Shown here: piece by piece, positions 8,349-17,749 of the stretch | Layout of the letters: every line of letters starts with the position of its first letter | How positions within the stretch are numbered: the first letter of the stretch is position 1 | Assembly (NCBI GenBank): GCA_902613175.1 | Contig: CACMGJ010000011.1 | Location: 1-57,999, forward strand | Origin: Halieaceae bacterium | GTDB lineage: Bacteria > Pseudomonadota > Gammaproteobacteria > Pseudomonadales > Halieaceae | Reading direction: 5' to 3' | Length of the DNA: 57,999 bases | Position numbers and translations under genes: made by a program | The notes under the pieces: generated by a model | The model's database searches: none | What the model was told of the DNA's origin: nothing | Seen by the model: only the letters and a program-made list of their open reading frames with translations

Positions 8349-9769
8349 CTTTCCTCAGAGGCCGTCGGTGCCGCGGGCTCAATCAGGAAAGATTCAAGCG
8401 CAGCGATGTCCTCGGGTGACAAGGTGCCTGCATTCTCTTTGAGTCGCATGCTGTTGAGGACGTAGTCGTAGCGACTGTTGGCATAGTCACGATGCGCTGC
8501 AAACACAGCGTTCTGAGCATTCAGGACGTCGACAATGTTGCGCGTACCCACTTCGTAGCCTGCAACGGTCGCGTCGAGCGCACTCTGTGTCGACTTTATG
8601 GCTTGCTTGCGTGCCTTAACGCGTGCCACGTCCGAGGTTACCGTCATGTGAAGTGAGCGTGATGCCGTCACCGTGTTACGCGTCAAGTTGATTCGATTTT
8701 CACGCGCGGCATTAAATTGCTCTGTCGCCCGTCTTCGATTCGCACTGACTGCACCACCGGCGTACAAGGGCATATCAAGACGAATCTGGAATGACTCGCT
8801 TTCGCCGTCAGAACGAGGTGGTAGGTTGAACGCATTAGGTGGTGTCACGCGGCCCGTTGTTTCGCTCTCGGAATAACCGATTTGCGCACTGACGGTTGGC
8901 GCATGACCCATTTGCCGAGATTTTGCAGTTTGACGTGCGGCCTCCTCCGCAAAACGCACAGCCGCGAGCTCAAAATTGTTGGCAAGCGCGAAGTCGACCC
9001 AGGCAGATCGGTCTGATGGTGTGGGCGCCTCAGGTGTGAACTCATCGTTCAAGAGCAGCAGTTGTCCGTGGTTTTGACCTGTGAGTACTGACAAACGCTC
9101 ACGGGCTACAGCCACATTATTTTCTTCGATAATGCGAGTGACGCCGGCGAGGTCATATCGGGCTTCAGCTTCATAGACGTCGGTAATAGCGATCAAACCG
9201 ACGTTGAAACGTTGGCGAGTCTGCTCAAGCTGGCGCGCGAGAGCGCGTTCCTGAGCCTTCGCTGCAAGGAGGTTATCTTGCGCGCGCAGCACTCCAAAAT
9301 AGGCTTCGGATACGCGAACAATCAGATTTTGCTGTGCAGCAGCTAGTGTTGCTTCAGCCTGCTTGCTCCGCTCACTCCCGGCTTTCCAATCGAACCACGC
9401 CGACAGGTCAAATAATGTCTGCGACAGATTGATGTCATAGCTGGTGGTTTCTGTTCGGGAGCCACTGGTCTGATCCTGAATGACCACTTGACCGTTCTCG
9501 AAGTCGGTAATACTCAGGCGCGTGTTTTCCGAATCACGAATTGACCGCGAGACACCGGTACGCACTTGGGGCAACAAGGGTGCGAGAGCCAGAGTCTTCA
9601 ATTCGAGATCGGCTCTGTATTGAGCGGTTTCAGCTTTCAACTGCGCATCGTTATCGAGCGCAATCTCATAAATATCTAAAAGGCTTTCGCTTGAAGCGAA
9701 GGGCGCTGCCAGCAGCAACGTGCCGACGATGACGGCCGACACGGCGCGTCGAGTGACATGAGAAATCAT
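8345..9769 (-). CDS. tolC: TolC family outer membrane channel protein
   Basis: This is the outer membrane exit duct shared by type I secretion systems and tripartite efflux pumps. A signal peptide (VSAVIVGTLLLAAPFASS) precedes two outer-membrane-efflux repeats rich in Ala, Gln and heptads, forming the periplasmic coiled-coil tunnel; YEAEARYDLAGV and VGTRNIVDVLNAQNAVF are typical of the first and second repeat. At 474 residues it is the usual size. The gene is divergent from yqiB-cpdA-parE, as tolC is in E. coli. It is a plausible partner for the RND pump at 38923-43115, which has no outer membrane gene of its own. Confidence 0.92.
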   Translation of the reverse strand: MISHVTRRAVSAVIVGTLLLAAPFASSESLLDIYEIALDNDAQLKAETAQYRADLELKTLALAPLLPQVRTGVSRSIRDSENTRLSITDFENGQVVIQDQTSGSRTETTSYDINLSQTLFDLSAWFDWKAGSERSKQAEATLAAAQQNLIVRVSEAYFGVLRAQDNLLAAKAQERALARQLEQTRQRFNVGLIAITDVYEAEARYDLAGVTRIIEENNVAVARERLSVLTGQNHGQLLLLNDEFTPEAPTPSDRSAWVDFALANNFELAAVRFAEEAARQTAKSRQMGHAPTVSAQIGYSESETTGRVTPPNAFNLPPRSDGESESFQIRLDMPLYAGGAVSANRRRATEQFNAARENRINLTRNTVTASRSLHMTVTSDVARVKARKQAIKSTQSALDATVAGYEVGTRNIVDVLNAQNAVFAAHRDYANSRYDYVLNSMRLKENAGTLSPEDIAALESFLIEPAAPTASEES

Positions 9770-9940
9770 GCAATATTCCTTGCTAGTGTCCTTAGACCTA
9801 CGGTGCGGCGGAGTTTAACATCGTATACGGGTGGGCGGATAAAATACGTTCATCTTCTGTATTGGCACAATTTTGATCATTGATTGCTAGACTTTGGTGG
9901 AAGGTTGTGCAGTTGGCTGCGGGTGTTTTGAGGAAGTTGA

Positions 9941-10396
9941 GTGCAGAAAAGCAGAAACAAAAAGCGTTTTCAGATGGATCTTGCAGAGTTACATGCGCTA
10001 TGCGAGGCCAACTATGCGCGCCTGTTGCAGCTCTTCCCGGACTATCAACAGGCAAATGAACGACGCTTTCGATTAGGTCAGCGCTTGGTGGTGCTAACCG
10101 TTATCGATCGGGACCGGCACACAACCTCGCTTCACGTGCAGTATCACGCTCTCCAACTGCCAAACCTGATGGACTCCAATCTGTATTTACGCATGTATCA
10201 CGACGTCGCTATGGCCGAGGTAGTGAGGCATCGGTCAAGCCGCCGCTTGGAGTCGCGCTACGATTATCCAAATTCCGAGATGCATCAGCCCGACGAGAAG
10301 CAACAGCAAAACAAGTTTGTTTCGGAGCTTTTGAGCCTCTGCTTGTCCGAGGCCCATGCCGATGGCGTCATTTTTGAGGTGGGCAATGTCGACTGA
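9941..10396 (+). CDS. yqiB: DUF1249 (YqiB-like) protein
   Basis: The 151-residue protein has the DUF1249 pattern: ANYARLLQLFP near the start, then LYLRMYHDVAMAEVV and a C-terminal NKFVSELLSLCL segment. There is no signal peptide or membrane segment. Its molecular role is not known to me; in E. coli yqiB sits directly upstream of cpdA, as here. The start is a GTG at 9941 with a GAGGAAG ribosome site ahead of it. The 3' end overlaps the cpdA start by 11 bases, so the two are coupled. Confidence 0.8.
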   Translation: MQKSRNKKRFQMDLAELHALCEANYARLLQLFPDYQQANERRFRLGQRLVVLTVIDRDRHTTSLHVQYHALQLPNLMDSNLYLRMYHDVAMAEVVRHRSSRRLESRYDYPNSEMHQPDEKQQQNKFVSELLSLCLSEAHADGVIFEVGNVD

Positions 10397-11219
10397 GTCG
10401 CTGCTCAGTGGTGATTTGGTCGTCGCTGGCGGAGCGGACATACTTTTCTTGGTGCAGGTCACCGATACCCACTTAACAGGCACCGAAACAGGATGCCTTT
10501 TAGGCATGAATACTGCGCGTTCCGCTAGGGGTGTCATCGATGCTGCACTCGCCACTGAGAGCGCTGACTGTATTTTGGTGACCGGTGACATTGCCGCCGA
10601 TGGTCAGCCCGACGCTTACGGACAGCTTGAAGCCTTGCTCGGCACTTCGGTGTCCAGCCTTTGGTTGCCGGGCAACCATGACGATTTGTTTAGCTATAAA
10701 GATCACTATGCGCCGCATACGAAGCGTCACTTGCGCGCAAAGCACTGGGATGTGGTGATGCTAGAGACGCAAGTCGAGGGTGAGGTGGGTGGCGTCCTTT
10801 CCACCACTGAGCTTGCGGCATTGAGGTCTGCTGTCGATGATGCGCGGCTGGCAAATAAGGCCCTTCTGGTTGCAACGCACCATCCGCTTCGCCGTCTTGA
10901 ATCTGCATGGCTAGACGACCAATCGGTAAAGAACGCATCGGAGGCGCTCGATATTCTTAAGCCCATTGCCGATCAGACTGCAGTGATCAGTGGTCACGTA
11001 CATCAAGAAAGTGACGAAGTTATAAGCGGTGTCCGGATGATGACGACGCCGTCGACATGTGTGCAATTTGCACCGTGCTCTCAAGACTTTGCGCTCGACA
11101 CTAAAGATCCGGGCTATCGACGTCTTGTGCTGCACCCAAATGCTCGGATTGAGACACAGGTTATTCGTATTTCTGATGAAGAGAACCGACCTCTACTGAC
11201 TTCCTCGGGTTATCATTAG
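10386..11219 (+). CDS. cpdA: 3',5'-cyclic-AMP phosphodiesterase
   Basis: CpdA is a metallophosphoesterase that hydrolyses cAMP to AMP and so tunes CRP-type regulation. All metal-binding motifs are visible in order: DTHL, GDIAADG, GNHDD, THHPL and GHVHQE. From the ATG at 10386 the protein has 277 residues, the family size; a GAGGTG ribosome site just upstream supports this start over one 30 bases earlier. The start lies within the last codons of yqiB. parE follows 55 bases after the stop, whereas E. coli has yqiA between them. Other class III phosphodiesterases share the fold, but context favours CpdA. Confidence 0.88.
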   Translation: MSTESLLSGDLVVAGGADILFLVQVTDTHLTGTETGCLLGMNTARSARGVIDAALATESADCILVTGDIAADGQPDAYGQLEALLGTSVSSLWLPGNHDDLFSYKDHYAPHTKRHLRAKHWDVVMLETQVEGEVGGVLSTTELAALRSAVDDARLANKALLVATHHPLRRLESAWLDDQSVKNASEALDILKPIADQTAVISGHVHQESDEVISGVRMMTTPSTCVQFAPCSQDFALDTKDPGYRRLVLHPNARIETQVIRISDEENRPLLTSSGYH

Positions 11220-11274
11220 GCGTTACGGCGACTCGCACGTCGTAAGACGCATTCAACTAAGGTAAACCCACGTA

Positions 11275-13158
11275 ATGACGCAGTACAACGCAGACGCCAT
11301 CGAGGTATTGACGGGGCTAGAGCCGGTGCGCAAGCGCCCTGGCATGTATACCGACACTGCTCGCCCTAACCACCTTGCCCAAGAGGTTATCGATAACTCG
11401 GTAGACGAGGCCCTGGCGGGTCACGCGAACCAAATCGATGTTATCATGCATGCCGATGGTGCGATTACCATTACCGATAACGGGCGGGGTATGCCGGTTG
11501 ATTTACACCCGGAGCAAAAGAAGCCCGGCGTAGAGGTCATTCTCTCGACGCTGCACGCTGGCGGTAAATTCTCGGATAAGAACTATCAGTTCAGCGGCGG
11601 TCTGCACGGCGTAGGTGTGTCCGTGGTAAACGCGTTGTCCAAGCGGCTCGACATCACGATCCGCCGCGATGGCAATGTATACAGCATGGCCTTCGAGAAC
11701 GGCGATAAGGTTGAAGATCTTGCCATTACTGGACAATGCGGTAAGCGCAATACCGGGACCGGCATTCGATTCAAGCCTGATGAAACGTTCTTCGACAGTG
11801 TCAATTTTGCGATGTCCCGCTTGGTCCATGCGCTTCGAGCCAAAGCGGTTTTGTGCCCGGGACTTCGCGTCACGCTGAATGATGAGAAGAAGGGCCAGAA
11901 GCAGGAATGGTTTTACGAGGACGGTATTTCGGACTATCTCGCCGACGCCACCATCGATTATCCCGTTATCCCGGAGGAGCCCTTTACTGCCAGCTTTGCT
12001 GGCGAAACCGAGGCCGTTGATTGGGCCATACAGTGGCTTCCTGAGGGAGGTGAAGTAACGGCTGAGTCGTATGTGAATTTAATCCCCACCGCTCAGGGTG
12101 GGACCCACGTTAACGGCCTTCGCTCTGGGCTGTTAGAGGCGATACGCGAGTTCTGTGAGATTCGAAATCTGCTGCCGCGAGGCGTGAAATTGACCGCCGA
12201 GGACCTCTGGGATCGCTGCTGTTACGTGCTGTCATCGAAGCTGGCTGATCCCCAGTTCTCTGGCCAGACCAAGGAGCGGCTGTCGTCTCGAGAGGCTGCA
12301 GGCTTTGTGTCTGGCGTGGCAAAAGATGCGTTTGCGCTTTGGTTGAATCAGCACACATCGGATGCTGAATTACTGGCTGATCTGTGCATCAATCGCGCTC
12401 AAGCGCGGATGCGATCGGCCAAGAAAGTCGTCCGGAAGAAGGTGGCTTCAGGCCCTCAATTACCCGGGAAGCTCGCCGATTGTTCCATTGAAGACCCAGC
12501 GCGAAGCGAGCTTTTCTTGGTGGAGGGGGACTCTGCTGGGGGCTCGGCAAAGCAGGCGCGAGATCGCGAGTTCCAGGCCATTCTTCCGCTCAGAGGTAAG
12601 ATCCTGAACACCTGGGAGGTGGACGCCGGGGAGATTCTTGCGTCGCAAGAAGTTCACAATATTTCGGTGGCCTTGGGTATCGATCCTGCGAGCGACGATC
12701 TCGAGGGTTTACGTTATCAGAAAGTCTGTATTTTGGCCGATGCCGACTCAGATGGGCTTCACATCGCAACGCTCATCTGCGCGCTCTTTCTCCGCCATTT
12801 CCGCCCCTTGGTTCGGGCGGGTCATGTTTTTGTGGCTATGCCACCTTTGTATCGGGTAGATGTCGGCAAAGACGTGTATTACGCCCTCGATGAGTCCGAA
12901 AAGAACGGAATTCTGGAGCGCGTTGCTGCGGAAAACTCGAGAGCTAAACCCAATGTTCAGCGCTTTAAAGGGCTGGGAGAAATGAACCCGTCGCAGTTGC
13001 GCGAGACAACCATGGACCCCGATACGCGCCGCTTGGTGCAGCTTGTGTTGGACGCAGACGATGACACCAATAGTGTCTTTGACATGCTGCTGGCTAAAAA
13101 GCGCGCGGGTGACCGACGGGAATGGCTGGAATCTAAGGGAGACCTCGCCAACGTATAA
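11275..13158 (+). CDS. parE: DNA topoisomerase IV subunit B
   Basis: ParE is the ATPase subunit of topoisomerase IV, which with ParC separates linked daughter chromosomes. The GHKL ATPase domain is shown by DNSVDEALAGH, the TDNGRGMPV loop and GGLHGVGVSVVNALS. The TOPRIM domain follows with EGDSAGGSAKQARDREFQAI (written up to 20 residues) and DADSDGLHI, the Mg-binding Asp motif. At 627 residues it matches ParE rather than the longer GyrB. A short leader separates it from cpdA. parC is not in this window. Confidence for ParE over GyrB comes from length and gene neighbourhood. Confidence 0.93.
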   Translation: MTQYNADAIEVLTGLEPVRKRPGMYTDTARPNHLAQEVIDNSVDEALAGHANQIDVIMHADGAITITDNGRGMPVDLHPEQKKPGVEVILSTLHAGGKFSDKNYQFSGGLHGVGVSVVNALSKRLDITIRRDGNVYSMAFENGDKVEDLAITGQCGKRNTGTGIRFKPDETFFDSVNFAMSRLVHALRAKAVLCPGLRVTLNDEKKGQKQEWFYEDGISDYLADATIDYPVIPEEPFTASFAGETEAVDWAIQWLPEGGEVTAESYVNLIPTAQGGTHVNGLRSGLLEAIREFCEIRNLLPRGVKLTAEDLWDRCCYVLSSKLADPQFSGQTKERLSSREAAGFVSGVAKDAFALWLNQHTSDAELLADLCINRAQARMRSAKKVVRKKVASGPQLPGKLADCSIEDPARSELFLVEGDSAGGSAKQARDREFQAILPLRGKILNTWEVDAGEILASQEVHNISVALGIDPASDDLEGLRYQKVCILADADSDGLHIATLICALFLRHFRPLVRAGHVFVAMPPLYRVDVGKDVYYALDESEKNGILERVAAENSRAKPNVQRFKGLGEMNPSQLRETTMDPDTRRLVQLVLDADDDTNSVFDMLLAKKRAGDRREWLESKGDLANV

Positions 13159-13250
13159 CCCAAGCTGATTTAGATGTTTTGTCTGTGGGTTGGTCATGGC
13201 CTCCGTTTAGCGCTATAACCCAATAGATCTGTCGAATGGAGAAGGTATCG

Positions 13251-13835
13251 ATGGCCAAATCAATGTTTCCGAAACTAGTGATTCTACTGAGCGCTCTGGG
13301 TGTTATGGCCCCGGCGCAAGCAGACTGGACGTTGAGCGACAGCTCACGCATCGGCTTTGTGTCGATTAAGAACAACAGTATCGGCGAAAACAACGCCTTC
13401 GAGCGTGTTTACGGCAGTATCTCCGCGAGTGGTCAGGTTTCGGTCAGCGTCGATCTATCTTCTGCGGAAACTGGGGTTGGCATCCGCAACGAACGCCTTC
13501 AGAAAATGTTGTTTGAAGTTGCGAGCTTTCCAACGGCAACGATTAATGCTGCGTTAACTGATAGCCAGATTGCGGTGCTAAGAGCCGGTGGCGTTCAAGC
13601 CGAAAGCGTGTCAGTAAATATCAGCCTCCATGGAAAGACCGTCAGTAAGATGGCGAATGTGTCGGTGAGTTCTTCAGGTGGTGATGTACGCGTTACGACG
13701 ACCCAGCCGATCGTCATCACGGCGCAGGAGTTCGGCTTTGAGGGAGGTGTTGCGGCGCTGCAGCAAATTGCTGGACTCAATGCGATCAGCCGATCAATCC
13801 CCGTTACTGTGGACCTTCGTCTGACCGTTGATTAA
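13251..13835 (+). CDS. YceI family periplasmic protein
   Basis: YceI proteins are periplasmic lipocalin-like beta-barrels that bind a polyisoprenoid such as a quinone in characterised cases. A signal peptide (LVILLSALGVMAPAQA) is followed by WTLSDSSRIGFVSIKN, the first strand of the family, and SASGQVSVSVDLSSAETGV-type strands later. The ATG at 13251 has a GGAGAAGG ribosome site at good spacing; an upstream in-frame ATG at 13236 would overlap that site, so I prefer the later start, giving 194 residues. Its stop overlaps the convergent cytochrome gene by 4 bases. The ligand is unknown. Confidence 0.83.
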   Translation: MAKSMFPKLVILLSALGVMAPAQADWTLSDSSRIGFVSIKNNSIGENNAFERVYGSISASGQVSVSVDLSSAETGVGIRNERLQKMLFEVASFPTATINAALTDSQIAVLRAGGVQAESVSVNISLHGKTVSKMANVSVSSSGGDVRVTTTQPIVITAQEFGFEGGVAALQQIAGLNAISRSIPVTVDLRLTVD

Positions 13836-16078
13836 CGCTGTCCGGTTGCCTGCATCAAGGCAACCAGTTGTGATCGATAGCGTTCGTATCGCTGTCGATC
13901 GCCGCGATCCCGCGCAAAGGCAAGCAGCGCGTTGAGCACGTCAGGCTGGCCAGGAAGGCTTGCATTAAGCCTTTCTAGGACTGACATGGCCTCGGGTCCT
14001 GAGCCAGTGTCATTGAGCGCAATCGCATAAACATATCGATGCCGCGATCCCTCGTTTTCAAGATCTGCCGCCCGTTTCAGCGAGACAAGCGCCTCATCAG
14101 TTTGACCAAGGCGGATGAGATGAAGACCTTGTGAGAACCACAGGCTTCCTGAGTCGGGGATGCGCTTAAGGGCACTTGATAAAAGCGCCGACGCGGCATC
14201 ATTTTTGCCGTCTCTTCTGAGAATATCGACGAGGTTTACGATCGCGGGTTCTAGCTGCGGGTTGAGTCGAAGCGCCTCTTCGAGCGCGGCCGTCGCTTTT
14301 GCACTGTCGCCCCGATCGATCCAGAAATTCGCAAGTTGAAGTTGCACCGAGGGCATGTCGAGATGATCGCTCTGTACGGCGAGATATTCCTCAAACAGCG
14401 GTTCTAGATCAGCTGTATCCTGCGGTCGCAGCTCTGAGGCTGGGATGCCCGCGAGGAGCTGAGCAACTTCCATTCGGACAGTGAGGTTAGTGTCCTTTAC
14501 GAACGGTCTGAGCATGAGGTAGCGCTGGACAGGCTCGACGCTTCGAAGTGCCCTAACTGCAGAAGCTCGCAATACTGGGCTGTCGGATTGTAATAACATC
14601 GCTGCGGCGCTGGGCAGCTGGCGCGATCCTAAATTGCCTAGTTGCTCAATGATCGACGCTCGCATGAGGTCAGATTGGCTGCAGTTGGCTACCAGAGATT
14701 CGAGTGTCGGCAGCGCTCTCAAATCACCCCGATCAGCGCTGTATCGCGCCTTTGGGAGCTTGAGATCTTGAAAGCTACTGTTAACGCCCCAGGTTTGAAG
14801 TGCGTCGTAAGCCCAAGCGTCACTCTTGTCTTCATGGCACTGCGTACAGGCATTGGGGCTGCCAATGCTCATTGAAATATCGGGTCGCGGTATGCGCATG
14901 CTGTGATCGCGTCGTGCATCGACAACCATATAAACTTGCGACGGCATGTGACAAGCGACGCAGGCGCTTCCAGTACTGGTCACTGAATGGCGGTGATGGG
15001 CAGGTGCATCGTAGGTCTCGGGTTTGTGACATTGGGTGCAGACGGCGTTCCCTTCGGCAACCAGCTCATTACTGTGCGGGTTGTGGCAATTGCTACATAC
15101 GACGCCTGCTTGAGCCATCTTGCTCTGCATGAAGGACCCGTAAACATAGACCTCGTCGAGAATCTGGCCGTCGTGCCAATACAGAGGCGACTCGAGGGTC
15201 GATAGCCGGTGGGTATCAAGTAAAGACTGCCCGTAATGGTAATCCCCGAGTGTGGCTCGGCGTGAGTGACACCGTCCGCAATTATCGACTTGCGTCTGGT
15301 CGGTCAGTGCGGTGACACGGTGCGCGATATCGTCTTCGGGCGCTCTAATCCATTGGCCTCGAGCAGCAAGTGACAGGGCTAGTCCCATTTCCGCAGGACT
15401 TTGACTGCGATCAACCTTTCCCGCTGTGGCTAATTCAATGTGGCGCGATCCCGGTCCGTGGCAGGCCTCGCAGCCAACATCAATCTGATCGTAGGTCGTC
15501 GTGTACTGCCGGCGTTCCCCGTCATAGCCCTTTACAACATTGGTGCTGTGGCACTCTGCGCACCGGCTATTCCAGTTGTGGTAGATACCGGTCCAGTGCA
15601 GCGGGCTTTCTGAGGTGACAGGCTCTTGATTTTCGTAAATGTGATACCAGCGCTGACCTCCTTCGGATATATTACGCGAATCCCAAGCGATGCTTAATGC
15701 ATTGAGCCGGTCATTTTGTATAGGCAATAGAAGCTGCTGGAGAGGATAAACGCCAAAGACGTACGCGACCCTATAATCCTGTAGTTCCCCGTTTTCGTTG
15801 TCAGTTTTGACCCAGTACTCATCACCCTTTCGAGAAAAGGTAGTGGTGACGCCCTCGTAAATAAAGGTGGCGTTATCAAAATCGCCAAGGACGGTCTTAT
15901 CGTTGGCCTCCTGCATGGCCAGATCATGGTGTGAGTCGGTCCAGTCCTGAACCTGAGCGTCATGGCAGGATGCACAGGTGCTATTTCCGACAAAGCTGTC
16001 CTGCGTAGTGTCTGCCACTGCAGCTTGAGACAGCAACAAAGCATAGATAGTCAGTAAGGTCCTGCGGATATATCTCAC
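13832..16078 (-). CDS. Octaheme c-type cytochrome with HEAT/TPR-like tail
   Basis: A signal peptide of about 22 residues precedes a domain with eight CxxCH heme c motifs, at about residues 35, 173, 203, 267, 328, 347, 373 and 411 (CASCH, CAECH, CEACH, CGRCH, CSNCH, CTQCH, CVACH, CTQCH). The protein should be a periplasmic electron carrier or reductase. Residues from about 420 to 748 form helical repeats, first HEAT-like (LRASAVRALRSVEP) then TPR-like (ALRLNPQLEPAIVNLVDIL), which suggests protein binding. I cannot name the substrate; hydroxylamine- or tetrathionate-type multiheme enzymes have different motif spacing. It overlaps the next gene upstream by 4 bases (ATGA), so cytochrome, glycosyltransferase and phosphatase form one operon. 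Confidence 0.78.
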   Translation of the reverse strand: MRYIRRTLLTIYALLLSQAAVADTTQDSFVGNSTCASCHDAQVQDWTDSHHDLAMQEANDKTVLGDFDNATFIYEGVTTTFSRKGDEYWVKTDNENGELQDYRVAYVFGVYPLQQLLLPIQNDRLNALSIAWDSRNISEGGQRWYHIYENQEPVTSESPLHWTGIYHNWNSRCAECHSTNVVKGYDGERRQYTTTYDQIDVGCEACHGPGSRHIELATAGKVDRSQSPAEMGLALSLAARGQWIRAPEDDIAHRVTALTDQTQVDNCGRCHSRRATLGDYHYGQSLLDTHRLSTLESPLYWHDGQILDEVYVYGSFMQSKMAQAGVVCSNCHNPHSNELVAEGNAVCTQCHKPETYDAPAHHRHSVTSTGSACVACHMPSQVYMVVDARRDHSMRIPRPDISMSIGSPNACTQCHEDKSDAWAYDALQTWGVNSSFQDLKLPKARYSADRGDLRALPTLESLVANCSQSDLMRASIIEQLGNLGSRQLPSAAAMLLQSDSPVLRASAVRALRSVEPVQRYLMLRPFVKDTNLTVRMEVAQLLAGIPASELRPQDTADLEPLFEEYLAVQSDHLDMPSVQLQLANFWIDRGDSAKATAALEEALRLNPQLEPAIVNLVDILRRDGKNDAASALLSSALKRIPDSGSLWFSQGLHLIRLGQTDEALVSLKRAADLENEGSRHRYVYAIALNDTGSGPEAMSVLERLNASLPGQPDVLNALLAFARDRGDRQRYERYRSQLVALMQATGQR

Positions 16079-17097
16079 GACCAGAGCTGTCTACTCAGCT
16101 CAGCGACAGGCCTACTTGCACCTCGTGCAAGCCATTCTGCCAGTGCCGCCGCGACATTTTTAAACTGAACGTTCGGCGCCTCAGGCGGGGAATCAAACCA
16201 TCGACGTGCCGTTTGCGTGTCTAACGATTGCATTGTAGTTGCGTAGCCTAATTGCTCTAGGGCGGCAGCGTTGGATAGCTGTTCCATCTGTTTTGCCAAT
16301 GGGCGGGTGAGAACGGGCTTCTTCCATTGCAGGCACTCGGAGATGAGCTCGAAGCCAGTATTGCAAATAACACCCTGTGCGGCGGCAAGGTCGCGTTTGA
16401 AGCCATGGATATTGGCTTTTCGTCGCACGACATTACCTTGAGCCTCGTCGGTTACGTCTGGCGAATATTGTATGAACCTCTGATCAGAAAAACCGTGAAG
16501 CCAGGTGGTTGTCAGATTCTGATCCTCGAATGGCAGATAGACGAGAATATGGTCTTCTGTCGTTTCTGGATCTAGCTCCGGTAGATCAAGAATGGGCGGT
16601 AAAATCGTACCATCAAAAGGCGCCCAGTGAAGGCCGACAGGCACCACCACGGGTGCAAACTGTTGCATTACCAGCCGATTCATTGGTGTATCGCCGGTCA
16701 TGGGTGTGTTCTTACCGAAGGCATATTGATGCCCAATACCGATGGCTTCCCTGCCTCTCGCTTTACAGGCCCAAGCAATCACTGGCTCATAATCGCAAAC
16801 AATTAGATCGTACGGATCGAGGTCGAGATTTGTCGTGTCCTTGATGAAGGTGGCAGGAGAAAGAGCAAACGCTGTCTTTCGGTATCTCATTTTTCCCGCT
16901 TCAGTCACCATGGTAAGCCCTTCACGGTGCTTGAAGTCACCGAACGGCTCCATATCAAACAGCTTTTCCTTGGGCCGGCCTGAGAAGAGCCAGGCTACAT
17001 CGACATCGTAATCTTTGAGTGCCTCAGCTACACCACGTGCACGACTAATGTGCCCCTGCCCGGTGCCTTGAACACCGTAAAGAATCTTTCTTGTCAT
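16075..17097 (-). CDS. MJ1255/VC2487-type glycosyltransferase
   Basis: The protein starts with ILYGVQGTGQGHISRARGVAEAL (here YGVQGTGQGHISRAR), the glycine-rich loop of the MJ1255 family of GT-B-like predicted glycosyltransferases, related to the UDP-GlcNAc-dependent MurG/MGDG synthase type. The C-terminal half has ICNTGFELISECLQWKKPVL, the donor-side segment where an unattended acceptor or donor is checked. It has 340 residues and no membrane segment. It lies between a multiheme cytochrome and a PAP2 phosphatase in one transcription unit, which suggests a lipid-linked or envelope sugar, but no product has been established for the family as far as I know. Confidence 0.72.
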   Translation of the reverse strand: MTRKILYGVQGTGQGHISRARGVAEALKDYDVDVAWLFSGRPKEKLFDMEPFGDFKHREGLTMVTEAGKMRYRKTAFALSPATFIKDTTNLDLDPYDLIVCDYEPVIAWACKARGREAIGIGHQYAFGKNTPMTGDTPMNRLVMQQFAPVVVPVGLHWAPFDGTILPPILDLPELDPETTEDHILVYLPFEDQNLTTTWLHGFSDQRFIQYSPDVTDEAQGNVVRRKANIHGFKRDLAAAQGVICNTGFELISECLQWKKPVLTRPLAKQMEQLSNAAALEQLGYATTMQSLDTQTARRWFDSPPEAPNVQFKNVAAALAEWLARGASRPVAELSRQLWS

Positions 17098-17106
17098 TAC
17101 TGCGTT

Positions 17107-17640
17107 TTACCAGATGTTAAGCATTGATGCAGTGCCAAGGGCGATCCCTGACCCCACTATGGCACCTGCAGCGATATCTCCTGGGTAATGAACACCGATG
17201 ACGACTCGTGATGCACCCACTAAAGATGCCCAGATGAACATGGCGGTGTAAGCGCCACCAAAGGTGATGACGGTAATGGTTGAGAAGCAAAAGGCCGCTG
17301 ACGTATGGCCGGATGGGAAGCTGAATTTGTCGGATGCGGCTACAAGAGATTTAAGGTTTTTCTTAAAGTCGCAAGGTCTCAAACGCTTAAGCGAATTTTT
17401 AAGAACAAAGTATGTGATGCGCTCCACAAGCATTGCAGCTGTCAGAGCGAAGACGTAGGTCGGAGCGAGCACCGACTCGGACAGCCACACCATGGCAGGA
17501 GTTATTAATTGTAAGTAACCATCGCCACTGCGCGAGAGGGCAATAGCGCTCTTGGTCATTGCCTTGTTGTCTCGCCCAAAATAGAACACTTTATCGAAGA
17601 GTGCGAGATCGATTTGTTGGAGTGTCGCCCTGATCGCCAT
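17107..17640 (-). CDS. PAP2 family membrane phosphatase
   Basis: This is a membrane phosphatase for lipid phosphates or pyrophosphates, such as undecaprenyl pyrophosphate, phosphatidylglycerol phosphate or a phosphorylated lipid A. The three catalytic motifs are complete: K81-x6-R88-P89 (KNSLKRLRP), PSGH at 109-112 and S144-R145-x5-H151-x3-D155 (SRVVIGVHYPGD). Hydrophobic stretches surround them, giving about five membrane segments in 177 residues. It is the first gene of the minus-strand operon with the MJ1255-type glycosyltransferase (9-base gap) and the octaheme cytochrome. A lipid-linked sugar pathway would fit, but this is inference. Confidence 0.83.
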   Translation of the reverse strand: MAIRATLQQIDLALFDKVFYFGRDNKAMTKSAIALSRSGDGYLQLITPAMVWLSESVLAPTYVFALTAAMLVERITYFVLKNSLKRLRPCDFKKNLKSLVAASDKFSFPSGHTSAAFCFSTITVITFGGAYTAMFIWASLVGASRVVIGVHYPGDIAAGAIVGSGIALGTASMLNIW

Positions 17641-17749
17641 AGTAATATTACTCTTTCCCCAGATCGCTTTTTACTAGCGTATTGGGTCACAATAGCACGT
17701 AGTGTGATGTTGAAATATCACAAAAATATGACTACTAAAAAAACATTAG

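Noticed and set aside
11220..11274. Regulatory hairpin between cpdA and parE
   Set aside because: The inverted segments around the gap pair only imperfectly and have no T-run, so no feature is called.
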